This document shows positions 1 through 10,979 of a stretch of DNA of 64,000 nucleotides, piece after piece; within the stretch, counting starts at the first letter, position 1; each line of letters begins with the position of its first letter. The notes beneath the pieces are model-generated. The model searched no databases. It worked only from the letters and a program-made list of their open reading frames with translations, and was not told the DNA's origin. Origin of the DNA: Limnanthes douglasii subsp. nivea (lineage: Eukaryota; Streptophyta; Magnoliopsida; Brassicales; Limnanthaceae); NCBI GenBank assembly GCA_036936605.1, contig JAUPFV010000001.1, positions 154,413,187 through 154,477,186 of the forward strand, read 5' to 3'. The position numbers were made by a program, and so were the translations under genes.

Positions 1-870
1 AAAGAAGATTAAACCTAACCTCAATTGACAGAAGTGTACCTTTGGTGCAAGGGCTGTAAAATTCTTACGATACATGGTCATTGATAAAGGCAATAAAGGC
101 ATATCACACTCAATTACCAAACTTGGTATCCATGGGTGAGGATTATTTGGTTTACTTGGCTGAGATATTCCCAAACTTATGAACAGTAAATCTAAAGCTC
201 AACCGACAAAAGTGTACGTTTGGTGCAAGATATGTAAAATTATTGGGATACATGTTCAGTGATAAAGACAATAAAGGCATATCAGACTCAATTATCAAAC
301 TTGGTGGCCATGGATCCTCCAAGAAACATAAAATAAGTATAAATACTAGTAGAAAAAACTGGCTGCATTAAGTGTGAGTATTTCTTCTAAGTGTTAAAAG
401 GAGAAGGTAATTTTAATTGTATTACGACTTAAAAAGAAGCCTTCAACAACATCAAAAAGTTTATGACTTTTCTAGAGATATTAAAAAGGTCGAAGCCAAC
501 TGAGTCTTTATTATTTTACTTGGCAGTCTAAGAATTTGTTGTTAGTGTTGTTTTAATAAGAGAATAATGAAATAATCAAAGGATATTTATTATGTAAGCA
601 ATTCCATGATGGGCACCAAAAGTAGATATTTATAATTAAAAAAGCTTATTTTAACCTTAGTAGGTAAAACTAGAAAGATAAAACCTTGCTATTAGGCATT
701 CATAATTATACGAACCTTCTTCCCGTATAATAAATCTATTACAAAAGCTATATTTATCTGAAAGATTGCCTATATGGTCATTTAAGTTATAAAATTATGA
801 CATAAAGTTTGAACCAAGAACTGAAATTAAGGATCAAGACCAAGCAGCCTTCCTCACTAAATTTCAATCA
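1..870 (+). pseudogene. Tat-type Ty3/gypsy RT-RNase H fragment
   Basis: Translating the plus strand with frame changes shows the RT thumb (KCTFGAR, then KFL-Y), an RNase H segment (KKPSNNIKKFM, LLFYLAV, VSVVLIRE) and the linker motif FEPRTEIKDQDQAAFLTKF near 810-870. These match the same regions of the readable element at 16036-26562. Stops and frameshifts are frequent, so this is a relic. The window edge cuts the 5' part. At about 880 it passes directly into gag of another copy, with no LTR or primer site between them. The RT thumb segment occurs twice, see the repeat entry. Confidence 0.75.
16..313 (+). repeat. Imperfect ~120-bp direct repeat within RT scrap
   Basis: Segments 16-138 and 192-313 align almost throughout: both contain the AAGTGTAC-TTTGGTGCAAG stretch, then TGTAAAATT, GATACATG, ATAAAG-CAATAAAGGCATATCA and end in CCATGG. 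The spacing is about 176 bp. Both copies encode the same RT thumb segment, so this is a local duplication within the pol relic rather than a coding repeat. Confidence 0.7.
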
Positions 871-879
871 TAAAAACAT

Positions 880-2640
880 GTACCTTCAGAAAGTCATCCA
901 ATTACAAGAAGCCAAAGACTCGAAGGCCAGAGCTACACCAACAGAAATGAATGGCCCCTTACACGCACTAATTGCGAAGGTAAGAGGTGGTAGCCATGAA
1001 AAGCAGCGGTCGGACGTAAAGGTCAGCAAAGCTAACTATAAGGAGAAACCCTCATCTCAATAAGAGCCTAGTGAAGGGGAAGAAGAGAGTAGTGGAAACA
1101 AATGGTCACATGCCCAAAAACCTACCAGCGAGGCGAGACGTGCAGCTCCCAAGCGAGCCAAAGAATATAACATCGTACAATACGATCAGGTCCGCCATAA
1201 GATGGTCGCGTACGTCCTTAAAGAGTCTCCCTTTTTCCTAGAAGTAAAGTTTCCCCAAAATTTCAACCCGTTTTGTATGGAGGCTTACGAAGACACTAGG
1301 GACTAAAAAAACACTAAGAGAAGTTTAGAAATACGATGATGATGCTATGCTCTGTCGGTCCCTTTCCATACTCTCAATGGTAACACTATAGATTGTTTTA
1401 ATGGTTTGCCAAAAAAGGGTTTATACATGATTTTGCGGGACTCTGGAATGCATTTAGAGACAAGTTCGTAGGAAACATGATTGAAGACGTTAGAGCGCCT
1501 CTATAATGGATATATACCAAAGAATAGGTCAATCGTTAAAGAGCATCGTTAGGAGGCTTTTCCAAGCAATTAACGCAATACCAGATTTGGAGGAGGCGGT
1601 AGCGGTGGCATCCTTGAAGCAAGGTTTAGAGTATAAATGATATCTCTATGCTGATCTAGTCTGGTTCCCGGTTGGTAGCGAAGCGGAAATAGAAGAAACA
1701 GACAACGATAAAACCCTAACCATACGTTAGAGAAATAAGGAGACTCAGAATAATAATTCTCAAAATTCAATTAATCAAAGTCTGACGGCAAAATAGGGTA
1801 TAGGATGCTTTATATAGCATGACCCAAAACCCTAATTCCAAATAAGGAAAATTACATAAATGTTTTAAAATAAAATAAATAAAATAACGCTAAAATATTA
1901 AAACTGGTTTTCAAAGGCTCTACAGGTCGAATCTGGGTATCAAACTTTGTGATAAAGTCACATTTTTTAAATCTGATGGGTCGTCGAAATCTTCGATTTG
2001 AGTACCTATTTGACCCAATTCCGATACCTAGGAAAGAAACCAGTCTGTTCGCAGTCTTCGCTACATCACCGGTTAAAAAGATGAGAGACCTTTTGGCCCG
2101 AGCATACCAATTCATCTGGGTGGAAGATGATATGAGAGGCGAATCGTTAGATAGAACCCCACATGACAAAAATGGGGAATCGTTAGAAAGAATGAAGGTC
2201 AATGAAGGGTTCCATCACGGTATTACAAGAAATTATGGTAACCGCAGGGTGGCCTACTACGACAACCATGTGCGATGCTTTACGGTATTGACATAGATGA
2301 TATCAGTAGTTTGTGACATGACTAAAGGACGGACCCGATACCAGTCTCCATGAACCATGAGTGCTCCTGGTCACAAGCGATCAAATAAGCACTTCTACTC
2401 ATATCACAACCACCATGGTCACCCGATCGGTGAGTGTTAGCAGCTCAAAGAGGAAATCTAGAGACTTATTGACAATGAGGATCTCGTGCAGTCGGTCAAG
2501 AAGCAGGAACACGTCCGCAAAAAAAAGTATAAGGTTAAGCCTGAGAACAATAAAGCTTAATGGCACGATAAGAGGGTCGAGAAAGGTAAATAATAGTGTT
2601 CATTCACAATTTCTAGGGTAAGAACTCCGTCGAACAAAAA
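880..2640 (+). pseudogene. Gag pseudogene of copy A
   Basis: Gag forms the particle of LTR retrotransposons. Near 950-990 the reading HALIAKVRG matches HALTAKVRA of copy D gag. From about 1170 the reading VQYDQVRHKMVAYVLKESPF matches D, followed by NGNTIDCFNGLPKKG of the retrotransposon gag domain. Near 2360-2460 there is a zinc-knuckle-like FYSYHNHHGHPIGEC-QLKEEI. Many stops and frameshifts make it non-functional. The stretch 1673-2068 is a foreign insertion; gag homology resumes directly after it with MRDLLARAYQFI. Confidence 0.75.
1668..2073 (-). mobile_element. Solo LTR (396 bp) with 5-bp target duplication
   Basis: The insertion 1673-2068 splits a continuous gag homology with copy D. 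It is flanked by CCGGT at 1668-1672 and 2069-2073. On the minus strand it begins TGATGTAGCGAAG and ends CTTCGCTACCA, so it has TG...CA ends and short inverted termini. It also has a TATA-like GCTATATAAAGC near 1812-1823 in minus orientation. It has no internal genes. This fits a solo LTR, probably of a Ty1/copia element; a small non-autonomous TIR element is the alternative. Plus- and minus-strand readings through it are not genes. Confidence 0.7.
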
Positions 2641-2739
2641 TAATCAATCTAAAAAGATGATCAACACCGAGCACGAGATATAACTATAGAGGTTCTTTCC
2701 TACCATAATTATCGTGACCCAATAGCCGACCTCACTTTC

Positions 2740-3230
2740 AACAAAGAGAATTTATAGGGAATTGCGACACCCCATGAGGACGCTCTGACCATCAATATAG
2801 ACATCGAGGGAGTGATGATAACCCGGGTGCTCGTTGATGAAGGTAGCTAGGCAAATATAATATTCAAAGCCAGATATGATAGAATGATGAAGGCCTTCCA
2901 TACCAATCCACTCATCAAACCCTGGTTGGATATGAGGGTAAGTCATCCAAATGCGTAAGAGAATTTGAGCTCATGGTAAAGGTTGGCGATGGTGCTATCA
3001 AAAAGTAAGACAATATACTATTTATGATCTCAGATGCTGCCAGGTCTTACCATGCCATTATAGGAAGATCATGTCTGCACATGATGGAAGCTACCCCATG
3101 CACTTTCCGAAAATGTATCAAGTATCCAGTTGGCAACTCTGTAGCCATCATATGGGGGAGCCAACAGACTGCTAAAACCTGTTATGCGGTAACCGACAAC
3201 TCGGCCAAACCACTACGATAAAAATTAACT
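2740..3230 (+). pseudogene. Aspartic protease pseudogene of copy A
   Basis: The reading ATPHEDALTINIDIEGVMITRV-LVDEGS-ANIIFKARYDRM matches the retropepsin domain of copy D (LVDGGSSANIIF). Further down, MISDAARSYHAIIGRSCLHMMEA and KYPVGNSVAIIWGSQQTAKTCY match the protease C-terminal half. The residue triplet after the catalytic Asp reads EG here, against GG in copy D. Frameshifts and stops split the domain near 2950-3010. It would have cut Gag-Pol. Confidence 0.75.
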
Positions 3231-4215
3231 TGCGGGGAGGGGTGGACTGGTCTATAAACTAAACCCCATCGCCCAAATTGGTTGATGATAGTCGTGAAAC
3301 CGATCTCCCAAATGATTCTCTTGAAAATGCAAGTGAATAACTAGAGGTCGAGGCTGTGTACTTCAAATAGGTAATGATTTATACCCTAATTTTCGATGTT
3401 CTTTAATTAACTCACGACAATTAGAATTTAGATATTTTTTTCGTGGAGTGCTAGCGAAATGTCTGAGGTTGACTCTTCGGTTATTTGACATGAGCTCGCG
3501 ATCCACCGACGAGCCAAAGCGATCCGCCAAAAGCGACGATCATTTTCAAGAGAGAAGGAATAGGCCATTAACTTGGAGGTCGACGAGCTATTCAGGCTCA
3601 GGAACATTGATAGAGCTAGGTATCTGGTGTGGGTAGCAGACTATGTCTTGGTTAAAAAAAATAGGGAAATAGTGTACATGCGTGGACTTTACGGATCTCA
3701 ACCACGCTTGCCTGAAGGACGACTTACCGCTCCCTTATGTTGACCAACTTGTGAATTCAGTATTAGTATGTGAGTACTTATCTTTAGTGGATACATATCC
3801 AGGTTACAACCTAATTCACATGCACTCTAAAGATGAAAAGAACACAATGTTATAGAGTGAGAGGTGGTTTTATTACTATACTGTTATGTGCTTTTGTCTT
3901 AATAATACGGGTTCAACATACCATCGCGTGGTAAATCAGATATTTAAAGACCAATTAGGTTATGATATGGAGGCTTACATCGACGACATGATCGTTAAAA
4001 GCACCACAGGGGCTCAACAACTTGAAGTTTTAAACAATATCTTTGCCATCTTTTGATAGTTTAACCTTAAGTTGAATCCGGTTAAATAATCGTTTGGTGT
4101 CCGAAGTGGAAAATTCCTAATATATTTTGTCAGTAAGAATATGATAGAAGCGAACCCCGATCAACTAAAAGCACTACTACAGACGGAGCCTCCTAGAAAT
4201 ATTAGAGAAGTGTAT
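3231..4215 (+). pseudogene. Reverse transcriptase pseudogene of copy A
   Basis: 3231-3600 encodes a degenerate protease-RT linker with LPNDSLENASE-LEVEA. RT homology runs from about 3600 (VLVKKN) to 4215. The catalytic YIDDM motif is at about 3976-3990, followed by IVKSTTGAQQLEVLNNIFAI, FGVRSGKFL and EANPDQLKALLQTEPPRNI. Several stops and frameshifts lie between 3700 and 3960. The sequence is most like copies B and D. Confidence 0.8.
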
Positions 4216-5215
4216 GTTTAATGGGACACCTAACGGCTTTATCGCGCTTCATTTTGCGTTCGTTGAATAAAAGTCACCCCTTATTTGAGGTGCTTCCGGA
4301 AGTGAATAAGTTCGCGTGGAATGAACTATGTAACAAATCTTTTGTTCTGGTAAAAAATTACATCATATCACTAGAAATCATGTCTGCCCCCACCTTAGGC
4401 GAACCAATATTTCTATACCTTTGGGTCTCTACTTTTTCTGTTAGTGTGGTGCTAGTTCGGGAGTCCAAAGGTGTGTAACAGCCAATCTACTATACCAATA
4501 AAACTTTGATAGAGGCATAAACTCGCCATCTTAATCTGGAGAAGTTGGCTTTAGGAATTCTTGTCTACTGTGCGCATATCTTTTCCAAGATACAACCCTA
4601 GTTTCAGATTCATACTATCATTGTGCGCGCATCTTTTCCATTTAGATACTTATTACAAAAGCCTAATATATCTGGCAGTCTAACAAGTTGGATAATGGAA
4701 CTAGGTGAATACAATATTAAGTTTGAGACACGAATAATGATCAAAGTTCTAAGAATCGCGGACTTCATTAACGAATTATTTGTACCGCGAGGCGAGACCA
4801 GTGTGACCGAACCTCATTAGGATGACACCCTGTAATTATGGATTATTGAAGCCGATTAGGCCTCAAGCGCACTAGGTGGTGGAGCAAGTATAATAATGAA
4901 ATTGCATACGAGCGCGAAAATTAGACAGGCCATCCAGTTTGACTTCCTTGTCATGAATAATGTTGAGTACAAGGTTATTTTTGGAATGATGAATTTGGTG
5001 TATATCTACGGAGCACAGGTAATACGAGTCTACTCTGATTCCCAACCAGTCTAAGGGCATCTACGACGCCAAACAGGACGGAATTCACCATTACCTCGCC
5101 ATCTTGAAAGAATGAGAATCTAAATATGAGAGAGTCACCTATGACCAAGTACCACGCTTTGCAAAATCGGCCATCAACGCCTTGGCCTAGACTGCTACTT
5201 TAGAGGATAATCCGT
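4216..5215 (+). pseudogene. RNase H and archaeal-type RNase H of copy A
   Basis: 4221-4478 reads as MGHLTALSRFILRSLNKSHP through FLYLWVSTFSVSVVLVRES, the Ty3-type RNase H region. 4500-4800 continues with LEKLALGILVY, then the linker FETRIMIKVLRIADFINEL. The second, archaeal-type RNase H is recognisable at 4860-5215 only in scattered frames: VEYKVIFGMMNLVYIYGAQVIRVYSDSQ, then HLAILKE and VPRFAKSAINALA. Two RNase H domains are a mark of the Tat lineage. Multiple stops. Confidence 0.7.
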
Positions 5216-6483
5216 TCATCGTTACGTATAGTTCTCTCACCACCACAACACTGCCAAGTGATCATAGAATTTGCATAATAGAGTCCGCAACCGTATCTCT
5301 TGTACATCCACAACGATACTCTCCACGAGGAAAGGGCTTTGCAGCTGCACACCAAGTACAGTATATTAGATTACATCCACTACCACAAGAGTTCTGCAAG
5401 ACCTATACTACGATGCCTAATTCAAGATAGAGCTACCACGGTTCTACACGACCTGCATGCAGGGGATGCCGAAGCAAACTATGGACATTGAAGCCTGATC
5501 AACCATTTTTTACTGGCAGACCTCTATTGGCCCATATTAGTCACGGATGTCGAGCGCAAAGTGCATTTGTGCCACCCATGCCACCAGATCGCAACCATCG
5601 GTCATCTGCCAAGCGAGCCCATGAATTTTAGCCCAATCTCATGCCCTTTTGATAAATAGGTAATCGATGTAGTTGGGCATCTGCCCATGGCAATTGGAAA
5701 GCATTAATACTTAGTGGTCGTTGTAGATTACTTAACCAAATGGGTTGAGGCCCAGGCACTTTTCCGCACAAGAGCCCAAAAAATATGTGACTTCTTACAT
5801 CACCAAACCCTAGCTATTTTGGCGTCCCTCGCATCTTTATGACATATAATGGCCCATAATTTCAAAATTACGTCTTCACAACGTTCTACAGATGGTATGG
5901 CATCAGACAATATTTTCTTACTCCATACTACCCACAAGCGAATGGGTAAGTCGAAGTGACCAACCATACCATCTTAAACGACATCAAAAAGAAGTTGGAG
6001 GGCTCTAAGGGTAAATGGTCTGATAAACTAATCTAGGTGTTATGGGTTTATCGTACCACCCCATGCTGAGCAACTAGTGAGATCTATTTCGTGCTAGTCT
6101 ATTGTATAGATTAGTGGTACCAACATAAGTCATTATACCAAGAAAGTACTTAGAGCTCACTAATAATACAGAGCGGGCAATCAATATTGATCTGATGTGA
6201 CCAAGCTCAGCTACGTGCTAAACATTACAAGAGTCTGATGTGGAGCCGATTTAGATCAAAACTTAGACTGCGAGCCCTACGGGGAGGTAATTTAGTCATG
6301 AAAAAGGTCTTTCACGGGACAGGTGATAATACTACATGCAAGTTGGGCCTTACTTGGGAGGGACCCTACACAATCATCGCCAAAGGTGACCATGGCGCCT
6401 ATAGCCTCATTGATCCAGATAAACAAGTACTCAAACACACTTAGAATATTATCCATTTAAAATTACATCACAAAGCTATGTAA
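5216..6483 (+). pseudogene. Integrase pseudogene of copy A
   Basis: The zinc-binding region is visible as LHDLHAGDAEANYGH and HLCHPCHQ (5440-5590). The core has VIDVVGHLPMAIGKH and YLVVVDYLTKWVEAQAL (5660-5770), and YYPQANG with E further on (5925-5960). The C-terminal part 6238-6444 is open: FRSKLRLRALRGGNLVMKKV, LGLTWEGPYTIIAKGDHGAY. In the final segment one Trp codon of the family reads TAG at 6442; homology continues to TAA at 6481. Numerous stops and frameshifts. Confidence 0.8.
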
Positions 6484-7060
6484 TTTCAATGTGCGTTTTT
6501 TTCACTTCTGATGGTGCAAATGTGTTTTTTAACGAGGCACGTATTTTCTTTCATTAACGATAATATATTATTTTCGACTCTCTCTGTGTTTATTATATAT
6601 TTCCCATCTTCCTACAAAATTTGAAATGGGTCATGAACCATGCCTACGGGCTACGCAATGGGTCATACTAAACTTAAGTCATTTGAGTCTAATAAACTAA
6701 TAAGTTAATATTCCACGTCAGATGGGGCTAAATAAGGGGCCACATTGAGGCTAATACTTGGAACCGGTATTATAAGTGAACTGGTAATCTGCCACGCATT
6801 TATAGGCTACACAATAGGGCAAGTCGGTCTCTCTCGTGAAGAAACTGATTGACATGCTCTTAGGCACTACGCGGTGAGCCACACTGAGCCCCCATTTTGT
6901 ATGGAGAGAAGTAATCATTGCATATATATAAACAAACACCTCCATCTATCACATTATCATAAACAATTTAAGTACAAACGTTCCATAAAAAAATAACAAC
7001 ACGTTTATGTTAACAACTAAAATAGTACAAATCTCAACTCAGGCTAAGGGGTGGGATGGT
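6484..7060 (+). repeat. 3' untranslated region with degenerate sub-repeats (copy A)
   Basis: There is no gene in this stretch. The phrase GCCTACGGGCTACGCAATGGG with a following GGTCATACTAA recurs in degraded form: 6630-6670, 6725-6760 (GGGGCCACATTGAGGCTAA), 6795-6830 (TAGGCTACACAATAGGGCAA) and 6860-6895 (ACGCGGTGAGCCACACTGAGCC). The same motif occurs three to four times in the equivalent region of copy D (58090-58360). Confidence 0.6.
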
Positions 7061-7211
7061 TCCTGCTTCTGGCACTACACTTGCAACTCATGCACCAAGA
7101 GGCACCTCAGTCAACACTACTTTGGCTGCCACTACTATGGGATTAGAGGTAGCTAGTTGCACCTAGTTTTTCACGGGATCTGCGATATTTGAGTCATTAA
7201 CAGTCTGGTCT

Positions 7212-8360
7212 ACTACTCTTAGGGATGGCAATGGGTCGGGATGAGTGCGGGTATAGCTAAACCCGTAACCCATCCCGTCTATATTTTTCCAAACCAATAC
7301 CCTAACCCGTACCCGTCGGGTAGTAATATTGTTTTTCCACACCCGAACCCGCCGGGTTCGGGTACCCATCGAAGTTAAGGTTTCTTTTTTAAAAAAAACT
7401 ACGCACTGTAGATTTAAACCAATTCTATAAAAAAAAAATACTCCAACCTAATGCTAATTATTATCTATTAATAATTAATACATAGTTTCGGTATATTTTA
7501 GTAAATCATTTTCTTATAATTTAATTAGTTATATTATTAGTTTGTCTTGAGTTTGATACTAATTGCAGAAAAAAGAAAAGATGTTTAAAAAATATAAATC
7601 ATCAAATATAATATTAAAATCTAGAATAGTGTTTTGTGATCTATTAATAATTGATATATGATTTTGGAATATGTTAGTAATTTTTTTATTTCTTAAATAA
7701 AAATATTATTAGACCAAAAAATAAAAAATATATTTTAAAATGGAAAAATTGAAAAATCAAATTTAATATTTAAATGTAGAAAGATATTTTTCAAAATATA
7801 CGGTATCTAGTGATAATTAACATATAGTTTGTATTTTTATAGTGTTATTAATAATTAATATATGGTTTTGATATATGTTAGTATTTTTTTATTTAATTAA
7901 TAATACTAATAATATTAGACCGATATTGATAGTATCAGTTTTACAAAGAAAAATAAAAAATATTAAAAGAAGATTTTAAAAATTAAATCTAATGTTTAAA
8001 TAGAACAATATTGAAAATTTATATATTAGCAGATAATATATGGTTTGATTATTACAGAATAGAGATACCAATATTAATAACTTTATTTTAAAGCTTGATA
8101 ACTAATATTAAATGATATATAATTTTATATAATATTAATATAACGGGTACCCATCGGGTATTACCAAGTGTGTCGGGTTCGGGTTGGGTACCCGTGGGAA
8201 ATTATTTAAACCCATAACCCATCCCATACCCGGCGGGTAGTAAATTTTCAAACCCACAATCCATCCGTGGGAAATTTTTAAAACCCATAACCCATCCCAT
8301 CGGGTCGGCTCGAGTCGGGTACCCGCAGGTTCGGAAAAAATTGCCATCCCTAACTACTCT
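7212..8360. mobile_element. Non-autonomous hAT-type transposon with 8-bp TSD
   Basis: 7220-8352 (1133 bp) begins TAGGGATGGCAA and ends TTGCCATCCCTA, perfect 12-bp inverted termini. It is flanked by the 8-bp duplication ACTACTCT at 7212-7219 and 8353-8360. An 8-bp duplication and this terminal sequence are typical of plant hAT elements. The subterminal 120-200 bp on each side are dense in ACCCG/CGGGT words; the core is very AT-rich, with repeated TTAATAATTAATATATGG phrases. No transposase is encoded; readings in the ends such as repeated GMGYGF only reflect the word repeats. It lies in the accessory gene of copy A. Confidence 0.93.
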
Positions 8361-9700
8361 TCTACATGAATAAATTTCGTGAGCGATCCCAAGGACATAC
8401 ATGGGTTCAACTTCTATAACTCCATGATTTTATCCTTTTGGTTCCTATCAACCATCCTCATAGAAACCTCTATCACTTGGCTCTCCCGTTACACAAAGTC
8501 TTGCTCCGTCTTTTTCATAAACTTTATTATTTGCTTCTTTTACTTTGTTTTCGCCTGTATGTTCGCCACATGCAAGTTGGAATTCTCCAAAGTAAGCGTT
8601 GCCACAATCTCTGTCGGGTCCTTTATCTTCTGCGCTTGGGCCATATTATGTGTTAGCAGACCCAAATTTTGAGCCATTAGCTCGTCATTCTTCTTCAACA
8701 GCTCATTGTCCTAAGTAGTCAGCAAAGTTCTCTCATTGATGAGTTTCATGCACTTATTACGGAAAACACTTCGTTCATCAGCCACAATAGTTAGATGTGC
8801 TACAACTCCTCATTGTCTTGAAGTGCCTTTTCATGGCATGTCTTAGCTGACCCATAAGTATTCTTAAAATGAGCCAGCTCTGTTGTCAGTCCCCTTACCG
8901 ATCCAAAGAACAACGCCTCTGGTTGCCAATTCTCCATAGCCTGGTCGTCGAAGGGGGACATGTGACGATAGGGAAGCACAACTGAATTGTGGTGAATATT
9001 CAAGTTAACCACACAACCATCCATCAACAGGTAAACCAATGATAAAAATATAAGCAAAACAAGATACATTAACCTCAATGGCTAGCTCAAGTTGGCGATG
9101 TAGTATTTTGGCCATTAGCATACTATTGTAAAACGACAGCAAGGAACACCGCTTCAACTTCCTAAGCATCATTAGTAAGGGTCGGGGCATGGTCAACCCA
9201 AAGGGTGTGCCCTTCTCTATACCACCAACACCACAGGTGGCTTCAGCAGTACGTCCTCTTAGTTGCACCATGTCTGGCCTTACAATATCAACATAATATA
9301 ATATAGACTCCACCAACATCTGTAATTGCAAGCCCTTCCTCACGTCTTGTTTTTTTTCCTCGCGTAGGGGATTCATCCTCCGCTTCTTTACCCTTGCGAC
9401 TTTGACGCACCGGTAAGACAAATTTGGTGATGTTTCGGTCATAAAATTGTTGCTCCACTAAAACTCTCAATCAGTCTACAGTAACAGTATCCTCGGTAGC
9501 CTTCATCTCCACTTGGCCATCCTCAGTAATCTCCAATTCAGGAGTACGCCACATATCAAACCTTAAGCATTTCACTTGATTAAACAAGCATGATGCTTCT
9601 AAGCCTCACGCCTCGTTTGCAGCAGCTGACAGGCTCAATAAAGGATTCACAACACCCTCCTGTTTGCCTTCCCTAAACCAACCCTGATGCCTCTCTTCAC

Positions 9701-9777
9701 TTGCAACATAGGAATTCATTTTAGCAATACAAAACAAGGGTATAAATCTTATACGATTTATGGCTTGCACTCCTTAC
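9701..9777 (-). other. Probable intron in accessory gene of copy A
   Basis: Read on the minus strand, exon 1 ends GGTCAAGT and is followed by GTAAGGAGTG at 9777. The acceptor side is a pyrimidine-containing TATGTTGCAA before GTGAAGAGAGG at 9700. The acceptor AG has decayed to AA. Copy D has the same exon junction sequence (GTGAAGGGAAG after TTTTATAG), and the interval is 77 bp in both. Confidence 0.55.
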
Positions 9778-10434
9778 ACTTGACCCTCCACCGCCTCTCA
9801 AACTGTAAATTTTCTGCAACACTCTCATGCTCTCAATTCTTGGAGACATAAATAAAAATATGCTTCCAATTTTTATCTAACGTTTGCAAATCGACCAATC
9901 TCCTTACCATCGTTAACTGGAGGTAGAAGAAAAAAGAGCAGGTTAATTGGGAGACATCCATCACAATTAAAAATTCTGCCAAACACACGGAAATTTCGAG
10001 CAGTTTGAAGCAAAACTACGCTTAAAAGCACCCTCCAACTATTGGCAGTAAGTTGAGTTGGACAAAAAATAAAAAATCTAAATATGTCACAATTGAAGGG
10101 CGGTAAAGATAAAAGGAGCCCTCAATCGAACAAAGTCATATAAAGACAAGTCTTATTTTACTGAGCCTGATATGGTTGTTCATTAGGGGCTGGTACACGC
10201 GTTATGACAGTATCAGGGATACCATACCTAACCCTAAATTATCGATGGCTTTCTTTGGTTAAGTACGCATACTTGAGGATTACGCGTGCAAAGTACTCCT
10301 CTAAAAAGAGGGACTTTTGAATTCCTCCTCTCTGGGATCGCTGTGGAGGTTTTTTGTTTTCTCTTTCTTCGTACCTCTTTTTTTAGGATCCATCATGAAC
10401 GGCAAGTGACTGAAATTTACCAACATGGCCTATA

Positions 10435-10979
10435 AGAAACATGGTAATAACCAACTCGTCCTTCACCGTAAATAAGTCTCAATGTGTGGGCGAAGTTGAA
10501 CTCACGGTCAACGTAGGACATGGCTCTATTAAAAAAGAAGTCAAGACCCTCTTTATGATCTAGTACGCACCCAGATCATACCATACCATTATAGGTTGAC
10601 CTTTGTTGCACAGGATGGAATCAACCTCTTGCACCTTCCGTTAGTGCATTAAGTACCCCGTCGGTGACGTTGTTGGGATTATACGAGGCAGCCACCGCAC
10701 GGCTCAAACCAATTACACTGTCATAGTTGATCCTAGCAAATCGGTAAGATATCAATTAAAAGGCGAGGAGGAACCGAGCGAGAAATTATTCATTCCACCT
10801 TCGCCTGACCCAATAGACGATCCCAAAATACATGAGCCACATGGTAACAACCTAGAGGACGCACTTGCAGAAACACTAGCCTCATGGTGGACCCTTATCA
10901 TCGGAGCCTCTCTGGATCTAGGTTTCAAAAAATTTCTGATCGAATTACTAAAACATAACTTAAATATTTTTGCATGGGT
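10435..10979 (+). pseudogene. Protease fragment and linker of copy B
   Basis: 10460-10740 reads NKSQCVGEVELTVNVGHGSIKKEVKTLF, then YHTIIG and KYPVGDVVGIIRGSHRTAQTNY. It matches copy D protease (SQCVGEFELMVKVGYGATKKELKTLF). The catalytic half is absent, so the fragment starts mid-domain. 10750-10979 is the acidic protease-RT linker (LKGEEEPSEKLFIPPSPDPIDDPKIHE) leading to FLIELLKHNLNIFAWVAIDIAGVDP. Confidence 0.75.

Larger units (their letters stand above)
7061..10396 (-). pseudogene. Antisense accessory gene of copy A (interrupted by hAT)
   Basis: On the minus strand, opposite to pol, a gene starts ATGATGGATCCT at 10396 and encodes MMDPKKRGTKKEK, then FLEEYFARVILKYAYLT and FRVRYGIPDTVITRVPAP. 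This resembles the antisense gene of the element at 16036-26562 and, loosely, the plant putative gypsy-type domain Pfam calls Transposase_28 (PF04195). A GT-AG-like intron lies at 9701-9777. The C-terminal part is helical and hydrophilic, with NDELM-like stretches at 8660-8800. The hAT element at 7220-8352 separates the tail 7061-7219. Many stops. The function of this gene class is not known. Confidence 0.65.
880..10434 (+). mobile_element. Family-I Tat element, copy A (LTRs missing)
   Basis: Gag, protease, RT, RNase H, archaeal-type RNase H, integrase, a 3' untranslated region and an antisense accessory gene lie in the usual order of Tat-lineage Ty3/gypsy elements. Copies B and D in this window share its protein and 3' region sequences. 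No LTR or primer site remains at either end: the 5' side abuts an older RT-RNase H scrap, and the 3' side abuts protease of copy B 38 bp beyond the start of the accessory gene. A solo LTR (1673-2068) and a hAT element (7220-8352) have inserted into it. Confidence 0.8.

Noticed and set aside
1852..2296. Overlapping open readings of about 115 codons on both strands
   Set aside because: They run through the solo LTR and its junction with gag; no family motif except the short gag part MRDLLARAYQFI after the insertion.
8135..8402. Two overlapping minus-strand readings rich in GMGYGF/PTRADPMGW
   Set aside because: They are translations of the ACCCG/CGGGT word repeats at the hAT end and cross the element border.
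8379..9470. Plus- and minus-strand openings in the tail of the copy A accessory gene, such as 9005-9442
   Set aside because: Only parts of the minus-strand readings align with the copy D accessory gene; they were included in the pseudogene rather than called separately.
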